Part shown: positions 8,282 to 16,158 of the stretch, in pieces | How positions within the stretch are numbered: position 1 is the first letter of the stretch | How the letters are laid out: each line of letters opens with the position of its first letter | NCBI GenBank assembly: GCA_964563155.1 | Contig: CAZLVL010000018.1 | Coordinates: 1-41,946, forward strand | Direction of reading: 5' to 3' | Origin: DUPQ01 sp964563155 | GTDB lineage: Bacteria > Bacillota > Clostridia > DUPQ01 | DNA: 41,946 bases | The notes under the pieces: model-generated | Told to the model about the DNA's origin: nothing | Seen by the model: the letters and a program-made list of their open reading frames with translations, nothing else | Databases searched by the model: none | Made by a program: the position numbers and the translations under genes

Positions 8282-9538
8282 CTACTTTTCATAAAACCTT
8301 GGTAGTGAATATTTCTTACTTAGCATTTTTCTTAAATCTAACATGGCTGTATAGGTAGGTAGTATATAAATAGGTAGTTTTTCGTTTAATGCAGTTTCTG
8401 TTAGTTTATATAAATCATCTTGTAAAAGGATCTTATTTGTATCAAAACCATTGTTCTTTAATATTTCAAAGAAGGTATCTTTTAACATACCTGATAAATA
8501 TATCTTATCTATTTTTTTATCAATAGTTTTAAATAGTTCAAAATCAATATCTTCTAACCAAGAGAAATCTTTTCCATCAGCAGCCCTATTATTTAGTACA
8601 AGAATAAGATTAAATTTTTTATCAATTAACTCTAAATAACCTAGGGTTTGATTAAAACCAATTGAGTTTTTAACTAGAATCATTGTAGTATCCACATTTC
8701 TTATGCTAAAGCTCTCCATACGGCCAAATCCGGATTGGAATTGGCTAAGTGCTGATAGTATACTCTCATGGGGTATATCCAGTATTTGAAGGACACAAGC
8801 TGCACAGACAGCATTATATACATTGTAAAGACCTGGTAGATTAACACTAGTCTCATATTGCTTGTCTAATATGTTTATTAGGACCTCAGATGTGTCTTCT
8901 TTTAATGCCACTACCTTTTCAATGCTAACTTGCTTTCTTATATTATCACTTGTTTCACTATTATTAATCCCAAAAAAGTAGGACTTATTAGGAACTGATT
9001 TACCTAAGGAAATGGTGTGTTCACAGTCAGCATTTAAGACTAAAAGGGCATCACTTGAATTATCAATTGCTTCTTTAATTAATAAAACAACATTTTCAAC
9101 ACTGCCAAATCTGTCCAATTGGTCTTCAAAGATATTTGTAACGCAAATAACTCCAGCCTTTACATGCTTAGTTACATTCCGTAAATCAGCTTCATCACAT
9201 TCAATTAAAGCTATTTTATGTTTGCAAACACCTTTCCAATTAGAATTCTGGCAAAAGGCTGTGACTATGCCTTTAAATAAGTTTGCACCAGTCTTGTTGG
9301 AAAAATAGTCGCTTTTGTTGTCTTCTAAGCCTTTTTCAATAATTCTACAAGTAGTTGTTTTCCCATTGGTACCAGTTACAAATATGGTAAAGACATCTTT
9401 AGAAAGATATTTTAGAATATCCTTATGTATAAACAAAGCAATTTTACCAGGTAAAGATGTTCCACCTCTGTTAAACAAACGAAGTAGCTTGATACTTAAT
9501 TTACATATAAATACTGCTAGGGTAACTCTAAAATTCAT
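8282..9538 (-). CDS. MurT-like Mur ligase (lipid II isoglutaminyl synthase subunit family), without zinc ribbon
   Basis: MurT with GatD amidates the glutamate of lipid II. The 418-residue protein has an N-terminal hydrophobic helix, the family segment RGGTSLPGKIAL, the ATP-binding loop TGTNGKTTT (about residues 55-63), the metal/ATP segments ECDEADL and TNIFEDQLDRFG, NADCEH, and the C-terminal DUF1727-type segment with NNRAADGKDFSW. These place it in the MurT group rather than MurC-F. Two things differ from textbook MurT: the Cys4 zinc ribbon inserted in the middle domain is absent (no CxxC pair), and no gatD glutaminase gene is adjacent. The activity could therefore differ, or gatD may be elsewhere. 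The ATG lies six bases after a very good -10 element with no Shine-Dalgarno sequence. Confidence 0.8.
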   Translation of the reverse strand: MNFRVTLAVFICKLSIKLLRLFNRGGTSLPGKIALFIHKDILKYLSKDVFTIFVTGTNGKTTTCRIIEKGLEDNKSDYFSNKTGANLFKGIVTAFCQNSNWKGVCKHKIALIECDEADLRNVTKHVKAGVICVTNIFEDQLDRFGSVENVVLLIKEAIDNSSDALLVLNADCEHTISLGKSVPNKSYFFGINNSETSDNIRKQVSIEKVVALKEDTSEVLINILDKQYETSVNLPGLYNVYNAVCAACVLQILDIPHESILSALSQFQSGFGRMESFSIRNVDTTMILVKNSIGFNQTLGYLELIDKKFNLILVLNNRAADGKDFSWLEDIDFELFKTIDKKIDKIYLSGMLKDTFFEILKNNGFDTNKILLQDDLYKLTETALNEKLPIYILPTYTAMLDLRKMLSKKYSLPRFYEK

Positions 9539-9544
9539 AAAATT

Positions 9545-9572
9545 ATTATATCAGTAGCCATGGATATATCAA
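9545..9572 (-). promoter_or_regulatory. Promoter of the MurT-like gene (leaderless geometry)
   Basis: On the minus strand, TTGATA (9572-9567), a 16-base spacer ending in TGA, then TATAAT (9550-9545). Only six bases (AATTTT) separate the -10 from the ATG at 9538, so the predicted transcription start falls on or next to the A of the start codon. Confidence 0.75.
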
Positions 9573-9689
9573 TATATGGCTTTAAAAAGAGTAATATTTT
9601 TATCAATATGTAAACTTGTTTTTAAAAATAATAAGTTAAAGAAAGAGGATTTACTAATTAACAATCAATTCACCAACAAGTCTTTTGAC

Positions 9690-9718
9690 TTTTTATTAAC
9701 TACAATCTTTGCTAAAAT
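9690..9718 (+). promoter_or_regulatory. Extended -10 promoter of the ECF sigma factor gene
   Basis: TGC followed by TAAAAT (9713-9718) forms an extended -10 element. A T-rich stretch stands in for the -35 at about 9690-9695. A better TTGACT (9685-9690) is spaced too far (22 bases) for a normal promoter. The predicted start is near 9725, leaving a short leader with a strong ribosome binding site. Confidence 0.5.
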
Positions 9719-9746
9719 CATGTTAGAATGTTCTAGCGGAGGACAA

Positions 9747-10328
9747 ATGAACAGGACTGATGACCAACTTATAAATAGAAGTTTAGCAGGGGATAATGAT
9801 AGTTTTGGCCAATTAGTTGAAAGGTATCAAAACAAGGCATATTCCATTTCTTTTAGATTGGTTCAAAATCATGATGATGCTTTAGATTGTGTTCAAGAGT
9901 CCTTTATAAAAATCTTTAATAACCTGCATCAGTTTAATTTTCAATCTTCCTTTAACACTTGGCTATATAGAATTGTAACCAATACTTCTTTGGATCTTTT
10001 AAGAAAAAACAAGAAGTACTTAAAAGAGATTTCTATCGAAAACCCACTTGATGGAGAAGTCGATGATATATACATTCAAATAGAAGATGAAAATGCAAAC
10101 ACAGAAAAGATAATTACAGAAGATGAAAAAGTAAAAGAGATACATTTAGCAATTAATAAATTAAGCGAGCCTTTAAAGAAGGTAATTATTCTTTTTGACT
10201 TAGAAAATTTCTCTTTAAATGAAATCTCAAGTATTTTAAATGTACCAGTAGGGACTGTAAAATCTAGACTTTTTAGGGCTAGAGAGAGACTCTTGAAAAT
10301 CTTGGAAGAAAATGGAACCTTTTACTAG
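9747..10328 (+). CDS. ECF-family (sigma-70 group IV) RNA polymerase sigma factor
   Basis: Directs RNA polymerase to a stress or envelope regulon. From the ATG at 9747 the protein is 193 residues: region 2 (LVERYQNKAYSISFRLVQN, then ALDCVQESFIKIF and FNTWLYRIVTN) and region 4 (INKLSEPLKKVIILFDLENF, NEISSILNVPVGTVKSRLFRARERL), joined by an acidic linker. The frame is open further upstream to an ATG at 9576, but the GGAGG at 9738-9742, the position of region 2 and an extended -10 at 9713-9718 support 9747. The next gene encodes a zinc-type anti-sigma factor. The RpoE/SigW-like subtype is plausible but its target promoters cannot be read here. Confidence 0.92.
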   Translation: MNRTDDQLINRSLAGDNDSFGQLVERYQNKAYSISFRLVQNHDDALDCVQESFIKIFNNLHQFNFQSSFNTWLYRIVTNTSLDLLRKNKKYLKEISIENPLDGEVDDIYIQIEDENANTEKIITEDEKVKEIHLAINKLSEPLKKVIILFDLENFSLNEISSILNVPVGTVKSRLFRARERLLKILEENGTFY

Positions 10329-10378
10329 AAGTAAACGTTTAACTAATAGTAAGAAATATTGATGAAAGATTTGTAAAA

Positions 10379-11110
10379 ATGAAAAGTTGTAAATATTATG
10401 AAAATTTAATAAAAAGATCCTTCATTAAAGATGAAAGTATAATGGATAATTTAGAATTAATGGCTCACTTAGAGTCTTGTGATTCTTGTAAAACCCTATA
10501 TAACAACAATCTTTTTATAAAAAACAGTTTACATAAGTTAGCTTCACAGCCTTTAAAAGAAGTAGATTTGAAAGATAAGATAATGTATCAAATTGAAAAT
10601 CAAGATAAGAAGGTTGAAAAAAAGAGGTTCTCATATAAATATGTGCCTGTCCTAACAAGTTTAGTTTTAATAATAACTATATTCGCTATAGGCAATAAGA
10701 CAAATCTTTTTAATTTGAATAGGAAAACCTTAGATAATGAAGCCCAGTCTGTAAATGAACAAGCATATAACCTGTATGGAAAAGAAAAATCTTGGCCTGA
10801 AGCTTTACAACCCACTATAGAAACTGCAAGTGGTGAAAGCGGAGTAAGAAGCTCATTGTTTGCTTTTGATTATGATGAAAACTTAATAGAGTTAACAGTG
10901 GAAAAGCTAAAGAGTTTAGAAAAAAATAATATTATATTTGATTTAAGTGAAAATAAAGAAGATCAAACCATAAGCTTTTATATTTTAACTGAGAACAAGG
11001 ATTTTGTGATTGAATTTCTAGATTTGCAAAACCAACCTGAGTATTATGGAAGCGTAACTAGTGATAATCAAAATCTAATACAATTCACTTTAAGTTATAA
11101 ACAAGAATAA
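10379..11110 (+). CDS. Membrane-anchored zinc-type anti-sigma factor
   Basis: Expected to hold the preceding ECF sigma factor inactive at the membrane. The 243-residue protein has a ZAS-type zinc site (Cys4, then His30-x3-Cys34-x2-Cys37 in HLESCDSC), a single transmembrane helix at about residues 88-105 (VPVLTSLVLIITIFAIG), and a roughly 135-residue external domain rich in charged residues that I do not recognise. It follows the sigma gene by 50 bases with only a weak ribosome binding site, so translation may depend on coupling or a weak signal. The external part would be the sensory or protease-accessible portion. Confidence 0.82.
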   Translation: MKSCKYYENLIKRSFIKDESIMDNLELMAHLESCDSCKTLYNNNLFIKNSLHKLASQPLKEVDLKDKIMYQIENQDKKVEKKRFSYKYVPVLTSLVLIITIFAIGNKTNLFNLNRKTLDNEAQSVNEQAYNLYGKEKSWPEALQPTIETASGESGVRSSLFAFDYDENLIELTVEKLKSLEKNNIIFDLSENKEDQTISFYILTENKDFVIEFLDLQNQPEYYGSVTSDNQNLIQFTLSYKQE

Positions 11111-11139
11111 TTAAGGAAAAGTTAAGGCTATTTGAAAGT

Positions 11140-11168
11140 TTAAAATCTATTTAGCTTTATGCTATAAT
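11140..11168 (+). promoter_or_regulatory. polA promoter (leaderless geometry)
   Basis: The extended -10 TGC-TATAAT (hexamer 11163-11168) is six bases (ATTTTT) before the polA ATG at 11175. The -35 is weak (TTAAAA at 11140-11145, 17-base spacer). No Shine-Dalgarno sequence is possible in so short a leader. Confidence 0.65.
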
Positions 11169-11174
11169 ATTTTT

Positions 11175-13712
11175 ATGGATAAATTACTTTTAGTAGATGG
11201 AAATAGTATTATAAACAGGGCATTTTATGGTATGGCTGCCAATATGTTGGTAACCAAAGAAGGTTTTTACACCAATGCCATATATGGTTTTTTGAATATC
11301 TTAGAAAGATTCATAAATGAAGATCAACCCACCCATATTGGGGTGGCTTTTGATTTAAAGGGAAAAACCTTTAGACATGAGATTTTTGATGATTATAAAG
11401 CTGGCAGAAAGGGCATGCCTCAAGAACTAGCAATGCAGATGCCTGTACTTAAAGACATTTTAAAAGCTATGAAAATTCCCATTTTTGAGCTGGAAAACTA
11501 TGAAGCAGATGATTTATTAGGCACCTTGGCTCTTAACTTTTCTAAAAAAGATACTGTAATTTTAACCGGTGATAGAGATATGCTCCAGTTAGTATCAAAT
11601 AACTGTACTGTAAAAATACCTAGTACAGCTGCTAGTGCTAAGGATAACGTCTACATATATGACTTAAAAGCCTTTGAGGAAGAATTTGGTATTACACCCC
11701 ATATGTTTATTGATGTAAAGGCAATTATGGGAGATAAGTCAGATAATATACCAGGAGTTAGAGGTATTGGCCAGGTAGGTGCTTTAAAGCTTATTAAAGA
11801 ATACAAAACCATTGAAAATATTTATGAAAATTTAGACAAGATTACTAATCAATCTTTAAAGAATAAGCTTATTGAAGATAAAGACCAAGCTTTTTTAAGT
11901 AAAGAATTAGCAGAGATTAAAAAAGATGCTCCTTTAGGTGATGTTTCATTGGATTCTTTAAAGGTTGAAAAGGCTGATGAGAAGAGTCTTTTAGACTTGT
12001 TTATAAAGCTAGAATTTAACTCCTTTATACAAAAGTTTAATTTGGACAAAATTGATGGTAAAGAAGAGAAAACTAATCAATTAGTCTTTAAAGAAAGTAA
12101 AAATCTAAATGACTTTTATCACAAACCTATTTACTTACATACATCCTTTTATCAAGGTCAACCCAATATATCCATAATGAATGATGAACTTGATATTATG
12201 GATATTTCAGATCTTGAAGTTAATCAAGTTTTAGCTGATGTTTTTAAAAACGGTCAAATTATAATTTCCCACTATATTAAAGAGCTTTTTGTATATGCCT
12301 TTAAAAATGATATTCCACTACCAAAAAACTTTTATGATACAGCAACCGCCTTGTATCTTTTAGATTCTATGAAAGATAAGTATGATATTGATGATTCATA
12401 TAGACTATATAACCTAGATGCAAAACAAGATGACCCCATTTGCTACAAACTAAAGTATCTATACCAATATAGTAATGAAGAAATAGAAAAAAATCATTTT
12501 AATCAGCTATTCTATGATATTGAATTACCCTTGGTTGAAGTTCTTGCCTATATGGAGTTTATTGGTATTGGTGCAGATAAGGAATATCTCATTGAACTTA
12601 GCAACTACTTTGACCAAGAGCTAAATATAACTGCTAAGGATATATTCGATTATGCAGGAGAGGCTTTTAATATTAACTCTCCAAAACAATTGGGAAACAT
12701 TTTGTTTAACAAGCTGGATTTACCAAAACCAAAGATTAATCCTTCTGGCTCTTATTCTACATCTGTGGATGTTTTAGAAAAGTTAACAGATTATCCTATA
12801 ATAGAAAAGATCTTATATTACAGAACCATCTCAAAGCTTAACTCTACCTATGCTCAAGGCCTCTTATCAGCAATTGAAGGGGATATGAGAATACACTCTA
12901 ACTTCAAGCAGACTGTAACAGCAACAGGGAGAATTAGCTCAACAGAACCCAATTTGCAAAATATACCCATAAGAACAGAAATTGGTAGGAAAATTAGAAA
13001 GGCCTTTGTTCCTAAAGAAGGTTATACAATTATTAGTGGAGACTACTCTCAAATTGAGCTCCGAATTTTAGCCCACATATCTCAAGATGATAATATGATA
13101 GATGCTTTTTTACATAAACAAGATATACACACTTTAACAGCAGCTAAAGTATTTAATATTTCACCAGATCAAGTTGGACCTGAAGAAAGACACGCTGCTA
13201 AGGCTGTAAACTTTGGTATTGTTTATGGAATTTCCGACTTTAGCCTAGCAAAGGATATAAAAACTAGTGTTAAAGAAGCTGGTCAATACATAAAAGATTA
13301 TCTAAACTTTTATTCAGGTGTAAAAAAATACATGCAAGACATTGTTGTTAAGGCCAAGGATTTAGGCTATGTAGATACCTTGTATGGAAGAAGAAGATAT
13401 ATTCCAGAGCTTTCTTCACCTAAATTTGCCATAAGAGAATTCGGTAAAAGGGTAGCTTTAAATGCTCCTATACAGGGCTCTGCTGCAGATATAATAAAAA
13501 TAGCAATGGTAAACATATATAAAGAGATTAAAGAAAGAGGACTAAAATCCAGATTAATACTTCAAGTACATGACGAATTAGTAATAGAGACTCATGAATC
13601 TGAGGTTGAATTGGTTAGAGAGCTTATGGAAAGACACATGAAAGATCACTTTCATTTATCTGTTCCTTTGGAAGTTGAAATATCACAACAAAACTCTCTT
13701 TTAAAAGGATAA
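11175..13712 (+). CDS. polA: DNA polymerase I
   Basis: Repair and Okazaki-fragment polymerase with 5'-3' exonuclease. The 845-residue protein starts with the flap-nuclease domain (LLLVDGNSIINRAFYGM, acidic YEADDLLG, TGDRDMLQL, GDKSDNIPGVRGIG), then a 3'-5' exonuclease-like domain (about residues 300-470) in which I cannot find the usual acidic proofreading motifs, then the polymerase domain: TGRISSTEPNLQNIP, motif A DYSQIELR, motif B RHAAKAVNFGIVYGISD and motif C QVHDELVIE. Loss of proofreading is common in Firmicute PolA. Translation must start at this ATG because the first residues match the family start, yet the promoter -10 lies only six bases upstream. coaE follows after 2 bases. Confidence 0.97.
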   Translation: MDKLLLVDGNSIINRAFYGMAANMLVTKEGFYTNAIYGFLNILERFINEDQPTHIGVAFDLKGKTFRHEIFDDYKAGRKGMPQELAMQMPVLKDILKAMKIPIFELENYEADDLLGTLALNFSKKDTVILTGDRDMLQLVSNNCTVKIPSTAASAKDNVYIYDLKAFEEEFGITPHMFIDVKAIMGDKSDNIPGVRGIGQVGALKLIKEYKTIENIYENLDKITNQSLKNKLIEDKDQAFLSKELAEIKKDAPLGDVSLDSLKVEKADEKSLLDLFIKLEFNSFIQKFNLDKIDGKEEKTNQLVFKESKNLNDFYHKPIYLHTSFYQGQPNISIMNDELDIMDISDLEVNQVLADVFKNGQIIISHYIKELFVYAFKNDIPLPKNFYDTATALYLLDSMKDKYDIDDSYRLYNLDAKQDDPICYKLKYLYQYSNEEIEKNHFNQLFYDIELPLVEVLAYMEFIGIGADKEYLIELSNYFDQELNITAKDIFDYAGEAFNINSPKQLGNILFNKLDLPKPKINPSGSYSTSVDVLEKLTDYPIIEKILYYRTISKLNSTYAQGLLSAIEGDMRIHSNFKQTVTATGRISSTEPNLQNIPIRTEIGRKIRKAFVPKEGYTIISGDYSQIELRILAHISQDDNMIDAFLHKQDIHTLTAAKVFNISPDQVGPEERHAAKAVNFGIVYGISDFSLAKDIKTSVKEAGQYIKDYLNFYSGVKKYMQDIVVKAKDLGYVDTLYGRRRYIPELSSPKFAIREFGKRVALNAPIQGSAADIIKIAMVNIYKEIKERGLKSRLILQVHDELVIETHESEVELVRELMERHMKDHFHLSVPLEVEISQQNSLLKG

Positions 13713-13714
13713 AT

Positions 13715-14272
13715 ATGATAATTGGCTTAACAGGACAAACTGGAACAGGAAAATCTACTTTAGCAAAGGCCTTTAGTAAAAAGGGTTTTCTTGTTTTTGA
13801 TGCTGATTATGAATATAAGTTGCTTTTAGAAAATAATCTTGAAATGCAAGAAAAAATTAAAGAGGTTTTTAAGTCTTTAGATAGAAAAACAATTTTACAA
13901 AGTGTAAGTAAAGATAAAAGACTTTTAAAAGAACTAAACAAGATAAGTCACTATTATGTTAGATTAAAACTTGATGAATTTATTGAAAACAACCCCGATA
14001 ATAATATTGTACTTGATGTTCCTATTCCAGTAGAAGAAGGGTTTATGGATAGGTGTGATTTAGTTATTGTAACGGTTTGTAATAAAGATATTCAAATAAA
14101 AAGGTTATTAGAAAGATACAAAACTACTAAAGAAGAAATTATAGAAAGGATAAACTTACAGGATTCTTATGATTTTTACATAAAAAAAGGTGATATAATT
14201 ATAAACACAGATAAGACAGATATGAAGGATCTAAACTCAATTGTTTCTGTGATTAATAATACATATATCTAG
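13715..14272 (+). CDS. coaE: Dephospho-CoA kinase
   Basis: Last step of coenzyme A synthesis: ATP phosphorylates the 3'-OH of dephospho-CoA. The 185-residue protein opens with the P-loop GLTGQTGTGKST and the following VFDAD segment typical of CoaE; the C-terminal part (VCNKDIQIKRLLERY, INLQD) also fits. It is slightly shorter and more divergent than average (GQTGTGKST instead of GGIGSGKST). An AAGGA ribosome binding site lies in the last codons of polA, 2 bases upstream, so the two genes form one transcript. polA-coaE is a common Firmicute pair. Confidence 0.88.
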   Translation: MIIGLTGQTGTGKSTLAKAFSKKGFLVFDADYEYKLLLENNLEMQEKIKEVFKSLDRKTILQSVSKDKRLLKELNKISHYYVRLKLDEFIENNPDNNIVLDVPIPVEEGFMDRCDLVIVTVCNKDIQIKRLLERYKTTKEEIIERINLQDSYDFYIKKGDIIINTDKTDMKDLNSIVSVINNTYI

Positions 14273-14283
14273 CTGTGTATTAA

Positions 14284-14312
14284 TTGATTTTTTATATTTG
14301 CAATGGTAAAAT
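14284..14312 (+). promoter_or_regulatory. Promoter of the PP2C-like/LysM gene
   Basis: TTGATT (14284-14289), a 17-base spacer and TAAAAT (14307-14312) with the TGG extension. It overlaps the ATG at 14303, which therefore cannot be the translation start. The ATG at 14342 has the ribosome binding site. Confidence 0.8.
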
Positions 14313-14341
14313 TCAATAAGAATAAAGAAAAAGGTGAAGAC

Positions 14342-15715
14342 ATGGGGAAAATACTATTAAATAGTGCAAACATTACTTGTAACAATGATAAAGATAGTAA
14401 TCTTAAAGCATTTGTCGACGGTAAAATCGTTAACACTCTTAATTACAAAAGTAAAGAAGTTATTATGGAGTATGCTGACACAGATTTTATCTTTTTAATA
14501 AACGAAAATATGGAGATTAGCGATGAAAATGCTGATATTTCTCTTCTAAGAGAGGTTAGAAGATACGCTAAGAATTACAAGCAAAGTAATTATGATACTA
14601 AGGCTAATGACTTTGTAGAAACCTTATCTTCAACACTTACATACATGAAAGCCTTAGAAGACACAGGAGAAGTACCACCAGCAAGTAGACAAATTGCTTC
14701 AACCTTAATTTCATATGATAAGGCCTTGATTGCAACAACAGATAGAGACTGTGTTATGTATGTATCAGGTGGAAATTTAGTAAATATCTTTGAAGAAGAA
14801 TCATCTGACCATTTAAGTTCAGTTCAAATACCAAAGCTTAAAACTAATGATTTAATAATACTTTTATCTGCAACTGTTGCTAAATCAATTTCCCAAGCAA
14901 CAATCTTAGATAGGCTAAATGCTTACGATTCAGCTGAATCAGTGGCACAAAACATAGCTAATCTTTATACAGCAAACTACAATGAGGACTTTTCCATAAG
15001 TGTTATTCTAGTTAAGCTAATTCAAGATAAATCTAAGACCTTTATGAGAAGTGAATTAGATAGTCAACAAATTCAAGCAGAACATGTGGCAGCAAGTGTG
15101 CATCATACAGGCCCTGTTCAAAGAACGCAATTTGAAGAACCGGTTAGAAAAGATAATTTTTGGAGCCAATCCAGTGAAGATTCCTTCTTTTCAGAAAAAA
15201 GAAAGAAAGCTGACAGCTCATCTTCCTTTGACTCTATAAAAATGTCTAAAAATGAAAAGATTAAAAGAAGAACTTCAATATATATTAAAAGGGCAGTAAG
15301 TATTATTTTAGTATTAGCCTTAATGGCAGGAATTATTTGGGGAATGGTTTCTCTATTAAAGATAATCTTTAAAAGGGAAGGACCAGGGGAATCTGAAACA
15401 CCTATACCATCACCTTCACCTATAGTTGTTGTTTCACCATCACCAACTGTTCAACCTTCACCATCATTAGAGCCAGAACCTTCAGAAACTAGTTTACCAG
15501 ACCCTGAAGATCAATATATCTTACATAAGATTTCAGTAACCACAGATCATTCAACTCTAAATGCAATTGCTGCTTATTATAATGAAACTTACAAGCTTAA
15601 CTATCCAGATGCAGCCATGCTTGTTCAAAAGATAGCAGGATTAAATGGAATTGAAGATATAAATATGATTTTCTATGGTCAAGAGATTAAGATTCCTATT
15701 ACACCTATACCATAA
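14342..15715 (+). CDS. Membrane protein: degenerate PP2C-like domain, one transmembrane helix, Pro-rich linker, LysM domain
   Basis: A 457-residue single-pass protein. Residues 1 to about 240 resemble a PP2C-type phosphatase fold in strand pattern (IASTLISYDKALIATTDRD, then YVSGGNLVNIF, then LKTNDLIILLSATVAK, ending EDFSISVILVKL), but the metal-binding aspartates are missing: the usual SDG is SAT and the usual DN near the end is EDFS. A charged linker leads to a transmembrane helix at about 318-340, a Pro/Ser-rich extracellular linker (about 348-385) and a C-terminal LysM-like domain (about 391-455). This suggests a catalytically dead intracellular domain joined to a peptidoglycan-binding sensor. 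The start is set by AAGGTGAAG just before 14342; the upstream ATG at 14303 lies inside the promoter. The PP2C relation is by pattern only. Confidence 0.7.
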   Translation: MGKILLNSANITCNNDKDSNLKAFVDGKIVNTLNYKSKEVIMEYADTDFIFLINENMEISDENADISLLREVRRYAKNYKQSNYDTKANDFVETLSSTLTYMKALEDTGEVPPASRQIASTLISYDKALIATTDRDCVMYVSGGNLVNIFEEESSDHLSSVQIPKLKTNDLIILLSATVAKSISQATILDRLNAYDSAESVAQNIANLYTANYNEDFSISVILVKLIQDKSKTFMRSELDSQQIQAEHVAASVHHTGPVQRTQFEEPVRKDNFWSQSSEDSFFSEKRKKADSSSSFDSIKMSKNEKIKRRTSIYIKRAVSIILVLALMAGIIWGMVSLLKIIFKREGPGESETPIPSPSPIVVVSPSPTVQPSPSLEPEPSETSLPDPEDQYILHKISVTTDHSTLNAIAAYYNETYKLNYPDAAMLVQKIAGLNGIEDINMIFYGQEIKIPITPIP

Positions 15716-15768
15716 GGAAGATTAAAAGGATTAATAGAAAAGATTAAAATAAGAATATAATTTTACAC

Positions 15769-15798
15769 AAACTACCTGTTGACACAGGTAGTTTTCTA
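15769..15798 (+). terminator. Rho-independent terminator after the LysM gene, overlapping the next promoter
   Basis: An 11-bp perfect stem (15769-15779 with 15784-15794), TGAC loop, then a T-rich tail. It ends the LysM gene transcript 54 bases after the stop. The loop and first base of the 3' arm form the -35 TTGACA of the following promoter. Confidence 0.82.
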
Positions 15799-15807
15799 TT
15801 GTAAGAT
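15779..15807 (+). promoter_or_regulatory. Promoter of the ylxM-ffh operon
   Basis: A perfect -35 TTGACA (15779-15784), a 17-base spacer and -10 TAAGAT (15802-15807). The predicted start near 15814 is 24 bases before the ylxM ATG. The -35 is embedded in the preceding terminator hairpin. Confidence 0.85.
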
Positions 15808-15837
15808 GTGTCAAGTATAAATACTTTACAGGTGATT

Positions 15838-16158
15838 ATGAAAGATTACAACAGAGCAGTTATTTTAGGGGATATATATGGAAACTTACTGACAAAAAAA
15901 CAGTATGATATTTTCACCTTATATTATAATGACGATTGCTCTTTGTTTGAAATTTCAGAAAAGATGCAAATTAGCAGACAAGCTGCCCATGACATTATCA
16001 AAAGAACAATGAAAACCTTAGAAAAGTATGAAGATGCCTTAAAAATCTATTCTAAGTTATTAGAAAATAGAGAAAACAAGGCAAAGATTGAAAAACTTAT
16101 TCATGAGAATAAACATGATGAAGCTATTAACTTGTTAAATAAGATTGTGGAGAATTAG
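15838..16158 (+). CDS. ylxM: YlxM-family putative SRP-associated DNA-binding protein
   Basis: Small helix-turn-helix protein (106 residues from ATG 15838) always found just before ffh in Firmicutes; proposed to modulate the signal recognition particle. The sigma-region-4-like helix-turn-helix is visible as LTKKQYDIFTLYYNDD followed by SLFEISEKMQISRQAAHDII, then a charged C-terminal helix. The GTG at 15808 would begin right at the end of the -10 element, so it is rejected as start; AGGTGA lies just before 15838. The stop codon abuts the ffh ATG. Confidence 0.9.
   Translation: MKDYNRAVILGDIYGNLLTKKQYDIFTLYYNDDCSLFEISEKMQISRQAAHDIIKRTMKTLEKYEDALKIYSKLLENRENKAKIEKLIHENKHDEAINLLNKIVEN

Noticed and set aside
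9576..9746. Upstream extension of the ECF sigma factor
   Set aside because: No family similarity; the promoter and a strong GGAGG lie inside it and fit the ATG at 9747.
14303..14341. Upstream ATG for the LysM protein
   Set aside because: It lies within a TTGATT-17-TGGTAAAAT promoter; the proper ribosome binding site serves 14342.
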